From positions 868,001 through 932,000 of the forward strand of contig NADL03000784.1 of assembly GCA_002205965.3 (NCBI GenBank): a DNA stretch of 64,000 bases, given 5' to 3'. Source of the DNA: Kappaphycus alvarezii (lineage: Eukaryota; Rhodophyta; Florideophyceae; Gigartinales; Solieriaceae). Below are positions 9,981-22,390 of the stretch, piece after piece. Made by a program: the position numbers and the translations under genes. Below the pieces are notes generated by a model. The model saw nothing but the letters and a program-made list of their open reading frames with translations. It was not told where the DNA came from and made no database searches. Each line of letters opens with the position of its first letter. The stretch's first letter is position 1.

Positions 9981-10320
9981 TTGGGGCAAGTGTCCCTTTC
10001 AAAGGCGAAATGCACCTTTGTAATTCGATATTCTCCCTTCCAGACGGCATTGAAACACTCAAAATATTTCTCAGCTACTTTCAATCACAAAAATGAGTGG
10101 TGGATGGTCCACTCCAAAAAGAGAGACGAAAAACGAGTAAATTCTTGGAAAAAGCGTTGGAAAGCTTTAATTCAGGGATTCGAAACATTTAAAAAAGTAA
10201 AGACCGCCCGATAAAACCTTGCCCGCTAGAATCAAGTCATAGATATCCCTAACTTCAACGTATACTTCAAAAAAATTATGCTGCCCGCTGTAGTTAAAGA
10301 CGAAAAAGATCGTTACTCTC
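9981..10320 (+). pseudogene. Ty3/gypsy gag fragment
   Basis: Reads KNEWWMVHSKKRDEKRVNSW, then ALIQGFETFKK, then IPNFNVYFKKIML. The gypsy element at 54.8 kb reads CHEWWIVHSKTEEGKGINSW, TLIQRLETLNK, then IPTFNEDFNKIIL in the same order. It is therefore a second, isolated scrap of that gypsy family. Stops interrupt it and nothing of pol follows. Confidence 0.65.
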
Positions 10321-10640
10321 CTTGATGATGTGATTCTCGCTTCTTCCCCTCGTTCTGAGACAAGAATCATTGTTACAGCCACTTTGAATAATAAAACCCC
10401 CCGTAGTCACTAGAACAGTGTTGCCGTAATTGTATTTTGCCTCGGTATGGAAGCACTCCAGTTTAATAATGTGTCTGATCCGGGAAGGCGTGGTACGGGT
10501 GGTGGAAAAGGGGTGCACTGTAGCCCTAACGCTGACTATAGCAGCGAGATTTTTCATTAGGTTACGCAGCCGGCTGGTTGCGGCATTCGGCACTTCGTTT
10601 CCATTGGAGATGGTCTCAACGCCAAAAAAAGTACAGTATA
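10294..10640 (-). repeat. Unknown coding-derived repeat, copy 1
   Basis: Minus-strand translation includes ATSRLRNLMKNLAA and NTVLVTTGGFIIQSGCNN. The second copy at 11.3-11.7 kb has AEFSSLRYLIEKHAS and NTRPVTPRNFIIQDGCND at matching places. Similarity continues into the DNA on the outer side (GTGGGAATGTTTAGAATT against ATGGGAATGTGAGAATT). This suggests two diverged copies of one protein-coding element. I do not recognise the family. Confidence 0.5.
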
Positions 10641-11069
10641 GTCACTATTATAGTGGTTCAAGGGAGCGGACATTATGGGAATGTGAGAATTATAGGTAAT
10701 GTGTAGGTAAGTGGGGTTTTAGAGAGTGGCTGAGTTAGGACTAGATGGAAAATACAGGAGCCGACGGCAAAGTGAACGCCAGTATAGAGCTATACTGCAC
10801 TCGGGGACCGCAAGCATGAGCTGTCATGCCAGCAAGTATTAATCAGGTTAATTTATTCATTCATTCTGCTCGCTTCGCTCGAGCCATGAGGATTTTAACC
10901 AAAGAAAATTTTCGTATTGAGGAGGCTAGACCTCAAAAAGGAACAGAGTGGGCAATAAACAAAGAGAAAAATCCCTAATTCTCCGTTTCAACTACATGTA
11001 GTTTCTGAAAGAATAACGGAGCATCCAAGACTTAGATTCACATGCCAGCGTACCTAATCTAATCGTAAA

Positions 11070-11690
11070 TCATATCAGAAAGAATAGTTTAGCCAGCGGT
11101 AGTGTGATGAATGAAGTTTGCAGCAGTGGAATTCTGACGACCAAAGGAGCAGAAATAGACCACGTTGTAGGCATCCACCACAAAACGAATGGCACTGGCG
11201 ATCTCCCGACGCTAATTTGTATCATCTAAAAAATAATATTTGATTCTGGAGTATATAGGCAAGTCAGTTGTCAGGAATTTGTGCTGATTCGCAGGGAGAA
11301 TTTTATATTCTAATCGAAAGAACTAATTATCTCGACACAGGCTTGTAGGTTATCACGGATATTCCTGGGGACATAGACCTTGTTCATTTTCTTCCGGAGA
11401 CGAGCCGCATCATTGCAGCCATCCTGGATGATAAAGTTCCTCGGAGTCACAGGTCTAGTGTTACGTAGTCGTCTTTTTACTTCATCTTGACGTGCTCTAC
11501 TTTGATCAGTTCTTTCATAAGATATAGTGGTGCACCTGTCTTGTAATGGGTTTTTCTGTAGTCACGATGGTTTAAGAAGCGTGTTTTTCGATCAGGTAAC
11601 GCAGTGAGCTGAATTCGGCAGTAGCCACGATGCCTCCGTTAGCGATGCTCTCAATAACAACCACAGTTGAATCACAGTAACAGTGGAAGG
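11070..11690 (-). repeat. Unknown coding-derived repeat, copy 2
   Basis: Partner of the repeat at 10294-10640. Minus-strand pieces in order are SIANGGIVATAEFSSLRYL, RPVTPRNFIIQDGCNDAARL followed by KMNKVYVPRNIRDNLQACVE, and further on AIRFVVDAYNVVYFCSFG. These keep a protein-like composition across several frames, so it looks like a decayed gene of 200 residues or more. Frameshifts and stops are frequent. The function is unknown. Confidence 0.5.
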
Positions 11691-13270
11691 TGGAAACGGA
11701 CAGTGTGGGAATGTTTAGAATTTAAGGAATGCTGGGAATGATACATAAGATTGTAGTCCTGCAGGGCTTCAAGCCTAATGGAGCGAGCAAGTAGAGAAGA
11801 CAGTAAAGGAAATATTGCTCCGTACAAAGTTGGTGTTTGAGAAAGAAAGGAAGATCTAGCGAGGGAGACCAAGGGAGAGCGAAAGAGGCAAGGAGAAAGA
11901 GAAGCGAGAATAGAAAGAGGGATGAAGGGAGGGGAGTGTGTGAACAGGGGAGAAGTTTGTGGTGAATTTAGCTGAGGTCGAAGATTGAGCTGAGGTCAGT
12001 CTTATTAAGACCTTCAGACTGGTCTAACCAGAGACTAGATGAAAAACTAAAACAGACAGTGAAATTGACAATGAGCGCGGAAGTATTTGCACTGGACCCA
12101 GCTATAGTTTCAAGTTTCAGTCTCTGCAGTGCGCACGATGCTTTTACAAGCAGAAGAAGACAGATCTACGACCTTGGAAAATTTTGGAGTCGTAGGCTGA
12201 GATTATTACTGATTTGTCACCACAGCTTTGTAAAAACCGCAAGGAACTTTAGGAGTTTTTTGATTCTGTAGAGAAATTGATTCTTTCAAGGAAAAACAGA
12301 AAAACGCATCGGAGTCGCGCGTGCAATTTATATACAAATCTTCGCAAAACTTGCACTGAGTGTAGATTTACGTAATCTGTAAAACACTTTATTGACGTTG
12401 AAGATGCGCGCCAAAATATTTGCAGAAAAATATATATGTGTGTGTAGCACGTGCTCTTGAGCGTTTGACTAAAGCAGAACACCTATATTCTGAATCATTC
12501 CCATATTATGATACAATCACCAGATTGTAAGCTCGTTACAACCCAGAAGCGTTGCTATAGTTCCATTCCAAAGACTGGAACAGTAATTTGCTAGGGAAAA
12601 GTATCAGGACAACCTTGGTTTACTCATACTCGAAGAAATGTAGTTTATTTATCAGGGAATCTCACAATTGAACCGTACACGGTAGAAGGACTGGACAACC
12701 ACATTAAACAGAAAGCTACGAAAGACAGCAATTTAGTAATTAATAAAATAGAATAGTAATAGTTATACAAAAAGGATTACATAAAAATCAGAAAGAGGAA
12801 AGAAAAAGAAAGGGAGCTTGCGTACAGGTTCAAAAATCCCTGGCACGTGGAGCTTGTTGTGCACAAATATCCTGTCCATTACGTCTTAAAACCAGAAAAA
12901 GCACCCAAATTCCCCTCTATCACATGTTTCCACTGTGACAAAAACGTTGTGTCGCAAGAATTCCAACGAAGAAACCAGATTGACTTCGTCGAGGACAGAA
13001 CTATCCTTGGGGTTGAGAAGATTGACAACCGTCAAGGGGTGACAAATGCCAAATCGCGGTTCGAAGGGATCTTAAAAACTGTATTTCAGGCGGAAATCTT
13101 AACATCACATTGCCGGTTGAGGGAGAGTTGGGCCGTGGTTGCGGATGGCGCCAAGAAGTCTGAACTGGGTGAAATTTCGACAGAAAAATAAGCGCAAAAT
13201 AGAGGGCAGCCTCCGAACTACCGATACCATGGGCAATCAAGCGCTCTCGCGGCCTGGGAGATGCGGGAAA
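11691..13270. other. No supportable gene
   Basis: Contains purine-rich stretches (11830-11950, GA-rich) and short open frames. The longest of these (12847-13191) begins at GTG and shows no recognisable motif. It lies on the 3' side of the DDE transposase relic. Confidence 0.4.
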
Positions 13271-13314
13271 TTCAGGATGAGCCAAAATTTATTCAAAAAT
13301 AACATTCTAGCCTA

Positions 13315-14269
13315 TTCATCAAAAAATACCCTCTCCCCACCCTCAATAGACAACTGCACAAGATTCAGCACAGCGAAAAATCAAGGTGCAGTTTGTGACG
13401 GAACCGAGAGCCCAGAATCTTAAACTGTTTAAGCCTCTTTTTCGTGGCTTCATGACGAGCTCTGATAAAGCTAAACTCGACATACTCATCGGAGAGCTGC
13501 TCAAGAGAGCAACTATCGTCGGGATAACCATTACCTTCTACGACTTTCTCATCATGTAGCAGATGGGGCTTAATACCGCAGCGAAAAATGCTCAAATCCG
13601 TGAAATTTACGCAAGTAAATGCGCCGTTTGTCCACACAATATTACCAACACGAATGCTCACACCTACTTCATATCGCAGGCCCGGACCTTTTAATTTGTG
13701 GCTGTGCCATTGCTGGCTAAAAGGAGCTGGCTCAAAAATAATGAAACTGGTACCAACAACTGAAATTTTGAATGAAAAGTGGGCCCGACCCTACACTCGT
13801 TTCTCAAAATGTACCTAAAAAAGTTGGCAATATGTTAGACAATCTAGTAAAAGTGAAAGAGAATGACGAAACTTACCACCTCTAGGACTACAATTCGCTT
13901 TATAACCCGCCAACACTATAGGCGAAAAGCCTTTTCGTCGATATTAGAAATGGGGGCGTTAATAGGTTCGTTGTTGTAGTTCTTGAGAAAAAATAGAGCA
14001 CAGAGTAAATGCCGCGGCTCAGTTTTCGCCGGGAACAGAGGATCACACATGTTCCATGTTCTAGTCGCAGTCTCAGGGCTAACACTAAAGGCCCTTCTGA
14101 AGCGGCGAGCAGCGGTGCTGCCCGTTATATTTTGAGTGCCGAGCCGGAGACAAAGGGCTGCCGTAAGGAAGGCACCAACCGTAATCGGAGAGACGGCCAT
14201 TGACGGTTGCGGCTTGGAGCCAACGCAAAAATGCGTCGCGAAATAGAACATATTTGTTCTGTTGCACAA
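13315..14269 (-). pseudogene. DDE_Tnp_4-type transposase with one intron, decayed
   Basis: The N-terminal part (14269-13916) reads FRRAFSVSPETATRTWNMCD, then RHLLCALFFLKNY and DEKAFR, typical of this family's N-terminus. The core continues downstream: KISVVGTSFIIFEPAPFSQQ, then HSHKLKGPGLRYEVGVSIRV and VWTNGAF, then RARHEATKKRLKQFKIL, then FRHKL, then VQLSIEGGERVFFDE and stop. The usual SVDGTD motif carrying a catalytic Asp is changed to SVVGTS. Later conserved residues, including the E of RARHE, remain. The two halves join in frame only if a 62-nt intron (13815-13876) is removed. At least one frameshift (near 13375) and one stop show it is dead. The partner gene at 14843 diverges from it. 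Confidence 0.82.
13815..13876 (-). other. Probable spliceosomal intron in the DDE transposase relic
   Basis: On the minus strand it begins GTAAGT, has a pyrimidine-rich 3' part with a GTCTAAC branch-like motif, and ends TTTTTTAG. Removing it joins VVLEV to VHFEKRV, which is the expected order in this transposase family just before the SVxGTxF motif. Confidence 0.65.
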
Positions 14270-14842
14270 CAGTCAGTTTTCATTTTACACGGAAACTATA
14301 AAAAAATTAATTTTTTCGAACAAAAGCGTTTTTTTCGAAACATTGCGCTTTTTCAACCTTTAACTGCTAATTGGGACGCAATGAGAGGGAAAACGCATAA
14401 ATAAAATGCGAATATAGACAGTTCTAGGGGTAAAAATGATTGCATGAATGGGATTTAGAAAAATGTAGTTTTCTAATTAAAAAAGAAGCGTTTACAAAAT
14501 CGAAAAGTTCACAAAAAACCGAACATTTCGTTTTTTGTAATGCTGTACTTTGTCCTTTAGTTTTATTTGTATTTCAGCATTCTATGTGAGATGATAGGTG
14601 GTTCTATGATGTCCCATTATTCGCGGGAAAAGAGATTAAAAAGGAAACACTGCGGCCCTAACAGACTTTGTACGTTATTTGTTCGCCCCTGAAAAACGAT
14701 GCCGAAAAAAAGCGAAAAAAATCGAACATTTAATGTTCAATTTTTTTGACACACACTCTTTATAGGTTAGTAGCCAAGATCAGCATTTTTCTGCACGTCA
14801 TCTTCACAATCATTTATTCGCTTCCGGCAAGCAAACCCTAGC
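14270..14842. promoter_or_regulatory. Divergent intergenic region of the two-gene DDE element
   Basis: 573 bp between the divergent starts of the transposase (minus) and the partner ORF (plus). It is AT-rich with long T and A runs. Two divergent promoters must lie here, but I cannot place a convincing TATA box for either. Confidence 0.4.
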
Positions 14843-15731
14843 ATGGCCCCCTCAAAAAAGTTGACGAAGAACAGATATGCTGTCGCACATTTGCGGATGC
14901 TATTTGACACAAAAAAATAACGCGAACTGAGAAGCCCAAGGCAGTGTATACTATGTCAAAGCTCTTTCAAGAGTATAACTTGTCTGATTTCAGAGCTTGC
15001 TACAATCGCATGAGGCAAGAGAGTTTGGGTGTCACAAACGATCGTAAGTTTTATGACATGATTTACTTTGGTTGCTCTCGTTTTGTTCTACTACTGAACG
15101 TTTTTTTCAAAGGTGAATCTGTTCCTACACCCACGCTGTGTCGTCGCTGTACATTGCGGAGTGAGTTTCTGGGAAGGCAAAAGCGCTCGTATGAGGATCT
15201 TATGGGGGAGGAGAGCGAGTCTGAGGATAGTACAGAATCCGTGGAGGTTTGTGATATTGCTGTTCTTCATCTCATCTACTTGACTGCGACCTGGGTCGAA
15301 CCTGAAATGACTACTAGGAGAGTTACGTTAGCTATATTAATGCCTTCAGGAGTGCTACCGGGTGGTTTCTTGTGGAGCCAGTCAGACGTACTACGTTTGA
15401 TCTATCCATTACGTGACCAGAGCCGCTAACGAGTACAAAGTTTCTGCATGCTAAATGGTTGCTGTCTATTGGCCCTGACAAGATTACAAACTCCCGTCCC
15501 AAACTGTTAGCGTTTGAAGCGGCTCTAAAGAAGCTTAGAAGCAAGAAGGATGAGGCTGTATCGTCCATTTGGAAGATCCCGCTTCCATTTGCCGTAGAGA
15601 CCCATGTATACGACAAGTACACTCTTACCTGGCGCCAAGATGATAAAAAGTTACTGTATGTTGATCTTAAGGCTTCTATCGACGCCTATGGTTTACTTAA
15701 CGATGACCAAGCTTTTGAAGTCGTAGAATGA
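14843..15731 (+). pseudogene. Partner ORF of the DDE transposon, two introns, decayed
   Basis: ATG 14843 opens MAPSKKLTKNRYAVAHLRML. A frameshift in the A7 run at about 14911 leads to ITRTEKPKAVYTMSKLFQEY. Two introns are inferred. The first, 15044-15112 (69 nt), begins GTAAGT and ends TTTTTTTCAAAG. The second, 15247-15317 (71 nt), begins GTTTGT and ends CTACTAG. Removing the second places the acidic exon (EESESEDSTESVE) in the same frame as ESYVSYINAFRSATGW, then the long 3' part (KWLLSIGPDKITNSRPKLLA) ending LLNDDQAFEVVE. One in-frame stop remains at 15414. I do not recognise the protein. Two-gene DNA transposons of the PIF/Harbinger and ISL2EU kinds carry an accessory DNA-binding protein in this position. 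Confidence 0.6.
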
Positions 15732-15843
15732 ACTTCATGTTACAGTAAAATTCCGAATTTCCTGCATTTCTCTGGACAAAAATCAAGAACATAGATGAAA
15801 AAAAGCAAAACTAAAAGACATTGCTGAAAGTTTCATTGCTAAA

Positions 15844-15996
15844 ATGAGATTTTATGACCATAGTCTGCCGATAGTTAGTTTTATCCAGCACAAGGTACGA
15901 CTAACAAATTTGAAGGACGAATACTCTGACTCGAACAGTACCTTCGTATTGTCACGTGGAAATATGACTTTTATCGACCAGCTATTAGAAAAGTAA
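15844..15996 (+). CDS. Short unrecognised ORF (50 aa)
   Basis: ATG to TAA, reading MRFYDHSLPIVSFIQHKV and ending TFIDQLLEK. It lies just after the partner ORF of the DDE element and may be a further exon or remnant of it. No family is recognised. It could equally be chance. Confidence 0.2.
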   Translation: MRFYDHSLPIVSFIQHKVRLTNLKDEYSDSNSTFVLSRGNMTFIDQLLEK

Positions 15997-16289
15997 CTCA
16001 GAGGATTATTTAAGTCTATGTAGCGGATGAAAAAGCCATCTAAGACTTATTTGGTGATGGAATTTATTTAACTAGTAGTAATCATCGCGCATTTGAGGCT
16101 ATCATTGGAGCGATTATGTATGAGAACAATCTGTTGAACTAGATTTAGTTGTTTGTGTAAGCAGCTAGCCCTCCCATTGGACAAGATCCAGCCTCTTCTG
16201 TTTTCACGGATCAAAAAGTAGATGTTAGGGTATGAATAAACCAATATTTTCTTACAAATTTGTGCAACTAGATTCCCTTTTCATTCCAT

Positions 16290-16500
16290 TGGACTGAAAC
16301 GTCCTAACTTCCTCTTCCATTCCATTGGACTAGAATGACATAATTAACTTCCTCTTCCAGTGCTTTTGGGCATGCGCCTAATGGTGTTTACTTCTCCAGT
16401 TCCAATAGGTGTGAACCCGTTGGTTTAGACCTGTAAACCTTGCATTCCAATGGAATGGGAGAGGAAGTCATTTACGACGTTCAAGTTTGTTAGGATGTTC
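16290..16500. repeat. Imperfect inverted repeat, MITE-like
   Basis: The left arm contains CTTCCTCTTCCATTCCATTG, preceded by AACGTCCTAA. The right arm (about 16443-16490) contains its reverse complement, CATTCCAATGGAATGG followed by GAGGAAGTC and ACGACGTTCAAG. Extra partial left-arm copies occur at 16275 and 16350. The arms are about 40 bp around a 100-bp loop. No clear target duplication was found. Confidence 0.5.
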
Positions 16501-16797
16501 TAGTCTGGGACTTTCGTCCAAGTCATCCGAGTAGTCCTACGCGCCCTACAAATGTTTTAGCAAATTTTCGGAAGGCGTTAGAGCATCAACACTGCCCGGT
16601 CGATCACTTATATTGATAACATTTTGCGCGATAACAAGTTTGAAAATGTAATCGGAGTTGAATGTTTTCAGCAGCGACCAGGGGGGAACAGTAGGGTAGA
16701 GCATCAGGAGGGGCTTGGGGATTGTCAGTCGGCTTGTACAGAGGTGGGGAGGAGTATCGCTGAGCTCAACTGAAGGTATTTGAATTGTGGTATAAAG

Positions 16798-17098
16798 GTC
16801 AACTACAAGGCGACATACGCTTTTGCTGCCAACGCTATGACGTTGAATCGGAATGGAGAAGAGGCTAAACAGAAAATAACAGAAGGCATAGAGGAGTATG
16901 CAGAAAATAGTCGCGATTTGTAGTTGCTATCTACCCAGGACTATTTAGGTATGCTGCCGGCGGGTTCATCGAAGGTGCGGCCGTTGCAGCAGTTTGTCGG
17001 TAGCAGTGGGGTGCAAATCCCTCTGAAGATCCATTTGGGTGATGGGATTGATGATGAGGCCGAGTTTATGGAGGGCTACATTGTTTCTTTTTTATAGC
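16798..17098 (+). pseudogene. Unrecognised decayed coding segment
   Basis: A protein-like frame with a single internal stop: VNYKATYAFAANAMTLNRNG, KQKITEGIEEYAENSRDL, stop, LLSTQDYLGMLPAGSSKVRP, then KIHLGDGIDDEAEFMEGY. Codon-level composition is coding-like and contrasts with the AT-rich DNA that follows. No family is recognised. Confidence 0.4.
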
Positions 17099-17099
17099 C

Positions 17100-20000
17100 T
17101 TAATATCAGGATTGCTGAGGTTTTTGTTTGAATATCTTTTCATTTGTGTAGCGACTGAATTCAGAAGCAGAGAAAACAGCAGAGGAGAAAGCGGCAAAAT
17201 ATTTTCGGTTTTGGAGTGGTCCCCACAATTAGCAGGTTAAAAGGCTAATTGAGCCTATTAATGCCGTTAGAACTATTATGCTCAATTTTTTTGGAATGTT
17301 AATTTGATATTATGAACCCAAAAACAGCGTTGAACCAGGTTTTTTGGATATTAACGTGATTGATGGGGTTTTGCCGACATTAATCGTAGTTGGATCACGA
17401 AAAGTGTATTACTTACTCTTGGAAAAGTATTTTAATTTGGGGCAGAGTAATATAAACCATTTAGCTGCCTTCCTTGTATCCCTTTTTCTGCATTATGATT
17501 CCGACATTTTAAACAATATTTAACTCTTCTCAGTTCTATTTGTTGCATTGATTTACTATGTTCCGTTTAAATGTAGTGTGATGTTCATATTTTTTGCAAT
17601 GCTGAATAAAACACATTAAAGGCCTTATCCAAGTCATAATCCACGTTTAAGCTAGATTAAACTTTTTTGAATAGATAGAGTGGTCAAGTAGTTTTCACGA
17701 TATATATAAGTATTTGCAATGGTATTGAGAGACCTTCTGGCTACTTTTGTCAAACCAAAGTTTAGTAAAAATTGTCTTGAGCAAGCGAGTATCAATTTTT
17801 TCTCTGATAACCTCCTCCTATTGCAGTTATTAAGCTTTCTGCTCATTTATCCTATCAAATTTTGTATCTCTTCCTTCTTTTACTTTCCGCTAAACATATT
17901 CAGAGTTCGTAACGATTCATTTCAGTTTAATACATTAGTCTACTGCCGATAAAACCCTATATGGTCTTTACAGCTCATAAATGGTGATAAAGTGCTGTTT
18001 GACTTCTGATATTTCAGAATAATTTAAAATGGCAACATTACATGTTTTCACGGTAAATTATTTTGTATAAGGCTAAAAAGGACGAACAAAAATAATTTAT
18101 TTGCTGTAAAAATTTTGCATACTTCTAATAAGGAATTTGGGAGTAGATGAGAGCAGCACTGTATATTGTAAGAAGGACAGGAGATTGGGGCGCACATGAA
18201 AGAGCAAATGATAGTTCTAGACTTTAATTTAAGTAGAAGAAGGACTAAGCTCTGCAGCTGGAACTTGACTAATTGTGATGAGAATTTTTGAGGGAAAATT
18301 GAGTTCAAAAAGGCCGTATATAATCGATGCGGTGAATTTTGAAAGCCGCTAATGGGAAGAAATTAAGAAATTAAGAAATTAAATGAATTAAATATTAATG
18401 TAGAAATTTGCCGTGCATATTCTGGTCTACTACTTCAATGTAGATGCATTCACCTTTATAGTTCCAAATCAATACGAAAGAAGGATGATAATAACGAAAA
18501 AAATAACGAAAAAATGATTTTAATAACGACAAAACTACGAAGATGATGTCGAAAGAGGTATTGCCCTGTTTTTGGTCCCTAGTGCCCAAAATCCTAGTAC
18601 ATTATCTAGTTTGCGTTCAAACGAGACATTCATTTTTTCCTCCCCTCAGCTGCTACCAGAAATTCTGCCTTTTACCTGCTTTACCCAATGGCTGGTTGTC
18701 CCGAGGGATTTTTCAATACCGCACCAACCATGAACTTTTTAATCCTGCAAACTGACCATATTCTTGTCCCGTGATCCACTGCTGATGCATCTGTATACTG
18801 GGCACTGTTTTTACTCTGCTGAGTATCCCTTTGATGTATAAAAACTTACTTTCCCTTTACTCTGCCTAAATTCTATGTATATGACCGAGGGCAGTTTCAG
18901 TATACGGTGGACAGTTAATAAAGGAGGCCTTTAAAGAAGAAATCTGTCGTAACATCTTTCAGATCTTGAAAAATGTAAATTTTCTGTACTGAATTCCCTT
19001 GAAATTTACGAGTCTCAGAATTTACTTTTAATCATTAGATACGGAAGGAGTGAATTGCAGTAAATTGAAGAGCAAAGTATCTCTTTCAGGAAGTATAGAG
19101 CGTCGACCTGATCATAACTAGATAACAAATAAACTTTATCCGTTTCTTCAGATTACCTGTAGTTCTCCGCTACATATTTTTTCACTCTGGAAGAAATATC
19201 ACTTTAGTTTTCGAAGTTGTGGAAGCAGTCTTCCACGTTCGCAAAGTGTAGAAAAATATCTAAATTCATCTTATATCCTACAAACACTATCTGCTCAATT
19301 GCTGTGATTAGGGGACAGAGAATCGTATGTAACGTCTGTGATGTTGCCGAATAGTTGACTTTTTAGAGTACTTTCAAATTAAGTCTCCACCTTCATCTTG
19401 CCAGATTCTGGTAAAATTTTTATGTCAGTTGACTACAGTGTAGATTTTTCTGACGTTTGATTAAGCGCAACAAAGGTTCGATTTGAAATTTATCGAGCCT
19501 TCATCAATGAAATTCTTTCCGAATTAAAATTATGAATAGCTGTCTTTGAGTTCGGTTGCTATAAACAAACTTCAATTTCTGTGAGTATAGTTAGAAAGTA
19601 GAACCTTTTACGGTTTACGGTTGCTATTATTCTACATTTGGAAGACCATTTTCGTTTCAAATTGTTTCTGATGTAAAAATTAATGATTGCTGCCACTCTA
19701 AAACAAATTAATGAAGCCATCCACTCCTTGTAACTGAATTTACGATTAATTCCATAATCATATCCATAACTACCTGTAAAAGGATTTACGCGTTCAGCTC
19801 AAACAATTGAATACCGTAGATACTCCAAAATAAATAGGCATTAAAACATAGCAAAAATGCAAAGTAAGCATTTTTTACTCTATTGTGTAGACAAGCCTGA
19901 TCAACAGTTGTATCGGGCGCTAAGCGATAAAACAAAGCAAATTTATCAGAATTAAATATTTCTTTCTATTAGTTTGGTCCTATTTATTCAGCTATCAAGT

Positions 20001-22390
20001 GTTGCTGGAATTTTTTATCCTACAAATCAGACTATCCAGACTCTCCATGAGATTTGAAAACGGTAGCTTCTTAAGAGTATCAATCTATCTCCGGAAATTT
20101 TGTAGGTGCTTTTTTCGGTATCTGAGCCTTTCATTAGTTAATCTCCGAAGCCTTGAGAGACTCATCACGGATGACATGCCAATGTTTATTTCCGCGCCAA
20201 ATGAACATGTAATTTATCGAGACCTATAACTGCATTTTCAAGGAGCAATGTAGTGGTTTTTGTACACTCTCTATTTTTTCGGAAAGCTTTCGAGTGTGTT
20301 GGTCGATACTTTCTCACATAACTTGCTAAAATTTTCATGCTGAGGGTAGAAAATAGAGGGAATGTTGCCGATGAATCCATAAGGGCACCGTAAAAGCTCT
20401 AGTTTCTGCTTCCATGTCGTCAAAACTTCATATCGGAGCTATTTCATTGTTAGCTGAGCATAATTTATCGCAATTACCAGTTCAATATATTGAGTAACTA
20501 GGAATTATTTCGTTTAGATACTAAAAACTTATCTTTGGTTCTCAAGTGCACACAGAAGCACATCTGAATTTGATTACGCATATAGAATATAGTACAATAC
20601 ATAATTTGTGTTACCTTACTTTGATTCACCTGAATCCAGTCAGTGCAGAAAATTCCGGTGTGTATGAATCGTTAAGTAGCTAATTGCTCATTGAGTTATT
20701 AATTTTTCGCGTAACCTTACATATTGATACGTTAAAGGTGATTGAACAAGTTAATAGAGGTGCCAGTTATCACAAAAAATTACATTAAGGCTACACACTA
20801 GGAATATGATGGATATTTTAACATTTTACTCAAAATTTTGAGCATAGATCCTCCGCAATTGAGATTTCGGGCTGATTGAAATCATTGGACAATCATGAGG
20901 AGCTTAATACATACAAGATTCTTTACTCGGTACAAAGAAATTGACTACTCCATAGTAAAATATTATACATTTCGACCACTTCAGACTCCCCTCTTTTTGC
21001 AAAAGGAATACCACTTCCATAACGTTTCCTTTCTTACAAAACCCTCACCAACCATAAGGCCTCGGCCCAGTTCTCCTTCTCGCATACTAATTCCAGGATC
21101 CCAGTTTTAAGCGTGTGTACTATACCTTCGACCCTCAGATTGGACAGTAGGGTTTCTCTGAATTGATGCGAAATTTTATCCGTTTCTTCCTCATGAAAAA
21201 AGAGTTTTTTGGCTTAAAAGGGCTCCTTTGTTGCGCACATTGCTAAAAAGAGGTCGAAACTGGAATATGAGACCCTTCCTGATGAACCATACGATGGTAG
21301 TTGTCGTTGCTTCGCTGGTAGGTCTGAGGGTATGCAAACTTTTTATGCCTTTGATATAAACGGATATGAATAAATGAACTTCCTTAGGCGACAGTAACAG
21401 CCGTGATAAGTCGATGAAGAATTTAGAGACGAGTAATCAAGACTCTTAACCTAAGATCAGTACAAATGTACGCCACTCACAAGCGCCAACTTTTTTCAGA
21501 GAAACGTACTAAAATGTATAATTGAAGATAATTCCAAGGCATATTACTTGGTACCGCACGAAATTGAGATTTGTTTAAACATTTTTGTCCTCTTATTTCA
21601 TTAAAACGTCAAATGTCCTTCTCTAATCTCTTTCATAGAGATAAACTTGCTCACGGCTTCACAGGCAAAAATTATTGCCCGTTCCACATGATAAAGCTCT
21701 CAGCTGTCTCCCAAGCCTTCAACCGATGCTTAGGTGAGAAAAACATTTTTACTATGTATAGAGTTAGCGGTTGAATAGAAAAATACTAGGCTTTATTTTT
21801 TCACTCTCCATCCAGCAAGGTAGCCAAAGGTGAATAAGGATAAACGCTACTCATTTTTCGACTCTATTTTTAACTAAATCGCCAGAACGGAAAGGCCATC
21901 GGGCGAATTATTCATCTTTCCATGTTAGGAGCTGCTCAAATATTCTTAGCACGATAGAGAGTAAAACCAATTGACCAACTTTATATGGAGGGAAGCTAAT
22001 CTTTGCGATTGCAGAGTGCTGATCAAATCGAATAGGTGATTCGACAGTAAGTACCCGGTTTAATTTCATTTTCACGAATGGCGGCCAAAATTCCTCGCTC
22101 AACCTTATCGTAATGAATTTCGGCTAGGTTAATCACTTGCTTCGCATTCTGAAAATATTGAATATGCCCGTCTGAAATTTTTGGAATGACGCGACACAAG
22201 CGGCTGTGTTAAACGCGTCCATCTCGAAGTTGTACGCATTTTTAAGTCATAGCACTGAATGAAAAGTGGAGAGGTGAATCATTACTTGTTCTTTCTGAAT
22301 GAATCTACCTCTGCATGAACAAAAGCTAACCTTTCTTGCTTGAAGTTACGACATGTTAAAAGTTGCCTTCCACCGTAATTAAAGGATGCA
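17100..22390. other. AT-rich region without supportable genes
   Basis: Over 5 kb of AT-rich sequence with only short frames that lack motifs. A few short strings recur (for example TTTATCCGTTTCTTC at about 19.1 and 21.2 kb, with a variant at 23.9 kb), suggesting very old repeats. I see no RNA gene or recognisable element end. Confidence 0.55.

Noticed and set aside
12847..13191. 114-codon plus-strand frame as a gene
   Set aside because: It starts with GTG and has no homology I can name. It lies on the 3' side of a transposon relic.
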